NCBI GenBank assembly: GCA_014607495.2
Contig: CP053169.1
Span: 8,494,001 to 8,558,000 of the forward strand
DNA length: 64,000 bases
Reading direction: 5' to 3'
From: Carposina sasakii
Lineage: Eukaryota; Arthropoda; Insecta; Lepidoptera; Carposinidae
The notes beneath the pieces are model-generated. The model did not search any database. It saw nothing but the letters and a program-made list of their open reading frames with translations, and was not told where the DNA came from. Numbering within the stretch: position 1 is the first letter of the stretch; each line of letters starts with the position of its first letter. Below, one piece after another: positions 59,801 to 64,000 of the stretch. Made by a program: the position numbers and the translations under genes.

Positions 59801-61700
59801 CGATGGAGTCGGCCCACTTGCAGCCCACGGGGAACGTGTCTCCAACCACGCACCATTGGGGCTCATCGTAGAAGGCCATCACCTGGTGGAATATAACCAG
59901 ATTGGTTAAAGAAATCTTAGCTTGGGATATGGATTGTTGATACAATGTTGAGCAACTTTTCGGAATGCCGAGGAATGGGCCAAATTTACAAAGACAACAA
60001 ACCTTCGGTATCGGACCGCAAGAAGATTATGCTTTACGAGGCTTTTTATGGGAGAGACAAGCAGTGGACCACCGTCTCACTAAATGCATAGTACAATTAT
60101 ACCTTGACCAGGATAAATCGGGTACGAGTAGTCTGATTACCCTTTTCCGCGGCCAAACCTGGAGAGGTTACCATGAAATCTTTAAAAATTGTTTTCGACG
60201 CCGAGACGACGCGGCGCTTCCTCCACGGAATGAATCCTGGTTTATAAGTTCTCGGTAAGCCCCTGCATTGGATAGAGGACCGTCCAGCCGTCCAATGATT
60301 ATCATTTAATTATGAACTTGTAGGTCACAAAATCGACTGGACTAAAGTCGCGATCGACTGGTTTAAACAAAAAACATTTCCAGCAGTAGCTTCACAAATC
60401 TATGTACTCGTAAGATTAGAACCAATTTTATGTGCCCCTACCTTGCCCAAGTCATGTATGAGCCCCGTGAGATGGAACCAGTCGTCATCAGGGTGGTCTT
60501 CCCGGATCCTCTCGGCCGTCTGGAAGGCGTGCACGATGTTCGGCAGGTCGGTGTCGGGGTCGGACTCGTCCACCAGCTCGTTTAGCTTGATCAAAGCGTC
60601 TTTGATGGTCGACTTGAAGTGGTTGAACTTCAGCCATTTTTCGCGTTTCTCTGTGGTGATCGAAGGTCATTGGTTGATTGAAGCCCAGTATATCAGATAA
60701 AATTTGGGTCTACATTGGTTTTAGACTTCTAGACCAGGAGCCTTATACAAAGTCGTAGAATAGTTCTCGACCGAATCGGTAGATGTTCGTTAGGAAGCCT
60801 ATAGAAAGCCTCTATTTTCGCGCGTTCGTCATATCACGTTATAAATACCGAACCACAATTTGCGCCTATTGGTCGAAGTGGTGCGACAACGAATGTCGAT
60901 GCCAACGATGTTACATTCACTAGAATATTGTATACCTATAGATATCAAAAAGGAGCGTTTTCAAGAGATGTATTAATTGACACAGTTGATTATATAGGTA
61001 TAAAAAACTTTTTCACCGCTGTACCACTGCCGCTTGACGACAGCTCCGGTATCCTAGGAACTTCTTCACAGCCTAGTGATTACAATCTATTGCTGGGTAT
61101 CCTAATAGGAAACCACAGCTTACTTTTGAAGAAAACTCACGTTTAACAAGCTCGACGGTGACGTTAGTGTGCATGGTGTAGTAGGTCCTGCGCACGCGCT
61201 CCTTGATCGGATCATTGTCATCGACGCTGTAGTCGCGGAAGGCGTCAATAGGCTTGTCGTTGAACGACGGCTCAGGACGCAGGAGTTGTGAAGGGTCGAT
61301 CATTGCGATTGGGCCCTTCTGTTAAGATTTTTTTTTTGTGATGGAATAGAGTTTAGATGAAAAATGGTAAGGAAGTGTGTATCTTATTTATTTTCATTGA
61401 TTACTTACTTCGACAGAGTTAGGTTGGTTCGTAAGATTCGAATCAATACGAAGTAGACAGTAGAACCATGGTGGTACTGCATACGGCATTCAAGTTTTTT
61501 ACAGTAAATGCTCGTAAAAAATACATATGAAATAAAGTAGACCCATACATACATAAAGGCACTTTATTTTGAGGACTTTATAACTATCTACTTTTACCAA
61601 CGAAATTAATGCTTCTTGGAATGGTCACAGTACCGCTTCCATCTTCATTACGAACTTAACAAAAAACAAGAGAAAAAAAGCAAATACTTACTTCCGCCAT
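56847..61700 (-). CDS. MIOX: Inositol oxygenase, distal copy (MIOX-B)
   Basis: Exons in transcript order: 61700-61692, 61318-61141, 60650-60442, 59882-59746, 58939-58805, 58527-58432, 56955-56847; 290 codons plus stop. Function as for MIOX-A: myo-inositol to D-glucuronate in the cytosol. Iron ligands H103, H128, D129, H199 (WSHDEY), H225 and D258 are all present, as is R31 in FRDY. Every exon after the first has the same length as in MIOX-A, so the pair arose by tandem duplication. Exon 1 codes for only three residues (MAE). Codons are more GC-ending than in MIOX-A. The donor after exon 4 is GTTAGT. It has its own TATA promoter, so the pair is not an operon; 613 bases separate its stop from the MIOX-A start of transcription. 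Confidence 0.95.
57112..57219 (+). mobile_element. LINE 3' tail, copy 3
   Basis: GGCTGGAAGAAATCTCTG, TTAGAGATAAGCTCGTCTTT and ACAATAAAGAATTAAGAA in order. It lies in MIOX-B intron 6. Confidence 0.68.
57325..57505 (-). repeat. CCTACGTCCAGCAG repeat family, copy
   Basis: Contains ATCAGCCTATTGCAGTCCAC, TCACCACGCTGGGCC and GGAGGCGCTGCCGCCCACC. Near 57440-57505 a block with GTTGTCAACACGGGAGG faces its own complement. Confidence 0.65.
57670..57775 (+). repeat. CCGGAGGGGTAGGCAGAGA repeat, copy 2
   Basis: Shares GGAGGGGTAGGCAGAGA, GGATCTCCATTTGCTACGAT and CCTGACACACCTCTTTC with 43660-43775. Confidence 0.65.
58155..58412 (-). mobile_element. Helitron-like element in MIOX-B intron 6
   Basis: Starts CTAGTGGACGCTAGCGAC, then CCGTCCGCGTGGATTGCAG and TTTTCCCGGGATAAT. 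The far end has CATCAAAATCCATTCAGTAG and TTTATAATATTAGTAGGATG. It ends about 20 bases before the exon at 58432. Confidence 0.65.
58580..58660 (-). repeat. CCTACGTCCAGCAG repeat family, short copy
   Basis: Contains TCATCAGCCTATAATATTGC, GTCCATTGCCTGGACGTAGG and CCTCCCCCAGGGCACGGC. Confidence 0.6.
59225..59562 (-). mobile_element. tRNA-derived SINE with intact target duplication
   Basis: On the minus strand it begins with a tRNA-like head: GCGGTGATAGCCCAGTGGTT (box A region) and AGTTCGATCCCAGTCACGG (box B region). The body runs to the block with CGAAATACGGTCGGGAGATC. It is flanked by an exact 10-bp duplication TAAGTAGGTA (59215-59224 and 59563-59572). A truncated relative is at 14104-14335. 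It lies in MIOX-B intron 4. Confidence 0.85.
59965..60258 (+). other. Open stretch in MIOX-B intron 3, not called as a gene
   Basis: A 97-codon plus-strand frame opens at an ATG and ends in TAA. Composition is more coding-like than the intron around it, but I recognise no family, and splice or promoter signals are absent. It may be a decayed retrocopy of another gene. Confidence 0.25.
60442..60650 (-). CDS. MIOX: MIOX-B exon 3, partner of the conversion-like tract
   Basis: Codes for H103, H128 and D129. The tract 60470-60639 equals 52848-53017 except at one base. The exon's GC-ending codons agree with the rest of MIOX-B, whereas the same tract is out of character beside the AT-ending codons at the 3' end of MIOX-A exon 3. 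This makes MIOX-B the likelier donor. Confidence 0.92.
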
Positions 61701-61734
61701 TATGCCAGTAACTTTCCTGTTGCGAATTTCCTCA

Positions 61735-61772
61735 AAGATTCGCGAGACTGCATTCTAGTCGCACTATTTATA
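61735..61772 (-). promoter_or_regulatory. MIOX-B core promoter
   Basis: A consensus TATA box TATAAATAG lies on the minus strand at 61772-61764. Transcription should begin about 25-31 bases later, near 61741-61749, in GCAGTCTCGCG, leaving a 5' UTR of about 45 bases before the ATG at 61700. Confidence 0.7.
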
Positions 61773-62000
61773 CAGCAATTACAGACAGACGTATTGCTAA
61801 GATAGGGCTAATCCAGCCGAGATAAAGATTAGCCGCCCCCCATAACCTTAGAAGAGCTAATCTAGATCTAGTACTTATCTGGAGAATAGGTTTTAGATTG
61901 AGATAACACCTGATCCTAAACTAAGAAAATAAATATGATGTAGGTACCTTCACTGATGTCTTTGAAGCTAGTCGGTAACTTTATGATGGGTGTCTTTATA

Positions 62001-62240
62001 TACAGAATGTAAAACAAGCAGTGATACATAAGGGTCTTATGGACCTATCCACAAAAATTGAGACCTGAAATCACGTGTTTATTTTCCCAGATAGTATGAA
62101 GAAATACCTAAACAATTCAGGAATGTTCATACAATCTTGAATAATAAATATCTGATTTTGAGTCTCAAATTTTGTGGATAGATTACATATCACTAGTTCT
62201 ATACTTAAGTATTACTGCTGCTTATTTTACACCCTCTATA
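62001..62240. mobile_element. ACAGGGTGTAA hairpin element, diverged copy 3
   Basis: TACAGAATGTAAAACAAGCA on the left faces TTATTTTACACCCTCTATA on the right. GAAATCACGTGTTTATTTTC and AGATAGTATGAAGAAATACC match the other copies. It lies about 230 bases upstream of the MIOX-B promoter. Confidence 0.65.
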
Positions 62241-62479
62241 GATAGATATATAATTGAAAATATGAGTTAACCACAATGGCTACATTACTCTTACTTTAAG
62301 GTACCGTTTTACTTTATTTGAGCCTGTAGATACTTCTGTAACTCATTTCCCTAGTCACATTATCTACCTAATAATCTCAAAAAATAAATACGGAACTTCC
62401 GAAGTCCCAACCTATCTGGCTTGACCTTACTAAGTTTGTTATCTGCTTAAATAGATCACGAAAAAATAATAATAATAAG

Positions 62480-62519
62480 CTTAGATGAAAACAAAATAAC
62501 TATTTTGTTTTCATCTAAG
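62480..62519. repeat. Perfect 40-bp palindrome (19-bp arms, 2-base centre)
   Basis: The left arm CTTAGATGAAAACAAAATA and its exact complement are separated by AC. It lies about 700 bases upstream of the MIOX-B TATA box. It may be a hairpin remnant or a dyad binding site. Confidence 0.75.
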
Positions 62520-62648
62520 ATAACAAGTTGTAAAACATACTATACTATGTGTATGAGCAATATTATGCGACATTATTTTTATTTTATTTTAGCGTTGACG
62601 TAGCAGCGATTCTACCAAACCTTACACATCTTTGGCAAGACATTATGG

Positions 62649-62788
62649 TCGATTCCGGCAGTCACGCTTAAACCTAAACGTAAATTTAGTCCTACCTGTC
62701 CTTTTCTCTCTCAGCCATTTATGTTAAGAACGGAGAGAGATAGACCTGACTAAGATTAGATTTAAGTGTGACTGCCGGATCGACCCAA
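62649..62788. mobile_element. Hairpin MITE with GGTCGATTCCGGCAGTCAC ends
   Basis: The left end GGTCGATTCCGGCAGTCACG faces GTGTGACTGCCGGATCGACC on the right. TTTCTCTCTCAGCC and GGAGAGAGATAG lie on either side of the centre. It is 140 bp and single in this window. Confidence 0.75.
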
Positions 62789-62799
62789 ATCTCTACAAA

Positions 62800-62885
62800 C
62801 CTTTGGCAATATGAGTTTCGGAAAAAAAACCATATTGTGCCGACCCCATAAATAACGGCATAAGGGCAGGAAGATGATGTAGTTG
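62800..62885 (-). repeat. Fragment of the TTTGGCAATATGAGTTTC repeat
   Basis: TTTGGCAATATGAGTTTCGG, AAACCATATTGTGCCGACC and ATAACGGCATAAGGGCAGGA recur in other orders and orientations near 31170-31255, 49990-50040 and 53085-53160. Confidence 0.55.
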
Positions 62886-63517
62886 CGATTCTACAAAGAA
62901 CCGAACAGAAAAGAATAAACAAATTTATCTAAGCGCCCAGGGTGGCACTTCTTGAAAATTTTCGAGCCGAAACACAACCACTAACGAACCGTTAACGAAA
63001 CGCGGTGCGAAGCACTATATACTCGTAGTTACTGCTTGAGTAATAATATTTTAGCACCCATCGGTCGCGAGTATGACAGAATAAAAACAAAAATCTGTCT
63101 CGCGCTGAAATGTGTCTAATTACGTCACCGTAAAGTAATTATTGCATTGTTCTGATCGTCTATAACGGTTCCGTTTCGGCTTCGTTCGAACTCGAGATTT
63201 TTCGAGAATTGCCCCCAGGTCATTCTCTATAATTTCTTAAATTTTGTCAGATCAAGAAAAATAGATTTTAGACTAAGCCTAGGGCTAACATTATCTGGGA
63301 TAGGAGCTTGTTAGATTGACAGGTCGGATTTAGCAAGCAGTATCCACTGCCTTGGTGGGCGTGACATTGCGAATTTCCGTGTTTATCTCAAGAGAAGTCT
63401 AAAGTGGTTATTATTTTTTGTTTTCAATGATGTTTACGATAAAAGATAATGTAATCGCAAATGGATATGTTATTGCATGTTGTTTTAACTTAGTCTTTTG
63501 ATGTGGCGCCGTCACAG

Positions 63518-63763
63518 AGTTTAGAAAACTTTATGACTTATACCTTCTTCAAAGGGCCCAGAAAAGTTAAGGGCTACTACAGTACTACCACAAAGGTTTT
63601 AAAATATTTTAGAACTAATTATTATAATCCTATAAGTAGAATGACTCGGCAATATAACGAATTGGCGAAGGGTAACAATGAACTTGATATATTTGTTCCC
63701 AGGTTGAGCCAATATATCACAATTCTTAGGGACATCCTCAATGTTGCTGTCCCACGATTATAG
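63518..63763 (+). CDS. Possible last exon of an unrecognised gene
   Basis: An 81-codon open stretch follows an acceptor-like GTCACAG and ends in TAG at 63761-63763. The product is rich in Tyr, Asn and Arg (GYYSTTTKVLKYFRTNYYN), and I recognise no domain. AATAAATAAATAAA from about 63957 could be its poly(A) signal. No upstream exon is visible to 61780. A polyadenylated retrocopy or a chance frame are the alternatives. Confidence 0.3.
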   Translation, partial: SLENFMTYTFFKGPRKVKGYYSTTTKVLKYFRTNYYNPISRMTRQYNELAKGNNELDIFVPRLSQYITILRDILNVAVPRL

Positions 63764-64000
63764 ATTTTAAGTATCCGTTCAATATAACAACGGTAAACAT
63801 TTAAAGGTAATTAAGCTTTGTCCTCATTTATAAAATTATTATTTTGTCTTCTTTTACTTTTCTTGTGCGCACATGTATTTGCGTTACAATTTAGATCGTG
63901 TTTTTATAATTTGTATAGTTTAAGTTGCATGGAATTGTAATGTGTAGTGTGTGAGAAATAAATAAATAAAAAATAAATAAAAACTAAATAATAAAGATTT

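Overview
The window looks like nuclear DNA of a moth or butterfly (Lepidoptera). It is AT-rich, its genes have many small exons, and its introns carry interspersed repeats typical of lepidopteran genomes: Helitron-like ends of the 'CTAGTGGACGCCCGCG' type, a tRNA-derived SINE, LINE 3' tails ending in AATAAAGAATAAAG, and many short inverted-repeat elements. The species cannot be fixed from the sequence.

Layout. 1-3800: a decayed non-LTR reverse transcriptase fragment and other repeats. 3810-3922: a probable non-coding first exon with an arthropod initiator and a good splice donor. 3923-15168: a repeat-rich stretch, probably a long first intron. 15169-16267: three spliced coding exons for a basic, serine-rich N-terminus, with an intact tRNA-Cys(GCA) inside the first intron between them. 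16268-27860: repeat-rich, no gene seen. 27884-45038: a large plus-strand gene that I identify as the insect cytospin (SPECC1L family). It has a basic N-terminus, a long coiled coil, a very large in-frame cassette exon and a C-terminal calponin-homology domain. The 15169-16267 exons may be its alternative 5' part, but the join is not resolved. 45039-48300: 3' UTR or intergenic. 48527-56201 and 56847-61700: two complete tandem inositol oxygenase (MIOX) genes on the minus strand, seven coding exons each with identical intron phases. 61780-63517: intergenic with hairpin elements. 63518-63763: a possible last exon of an unrecognised gene.

The two MIOX genes keep all six iron ligands and should each oxidise myo-inositol to D-glucuronate. 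They are clearly diverged, except for a 170-base tract in exon 3 that differs at one base, which is best explained by recent gene conversion. The cytospin gene and the proximal MIOX gene are convergent; candidate poly(A) signals for both lie within 20 bases at 48276-48295.

Most of the other sequence is mobile-element debris. I could define several short families from copies within the window. The best is a 247-249 bp element with three copies, each flanked by an 8-bp target duplication and with termini beginning CATGAACG. No CRISPR array, operon or prokaryotic feature is present.
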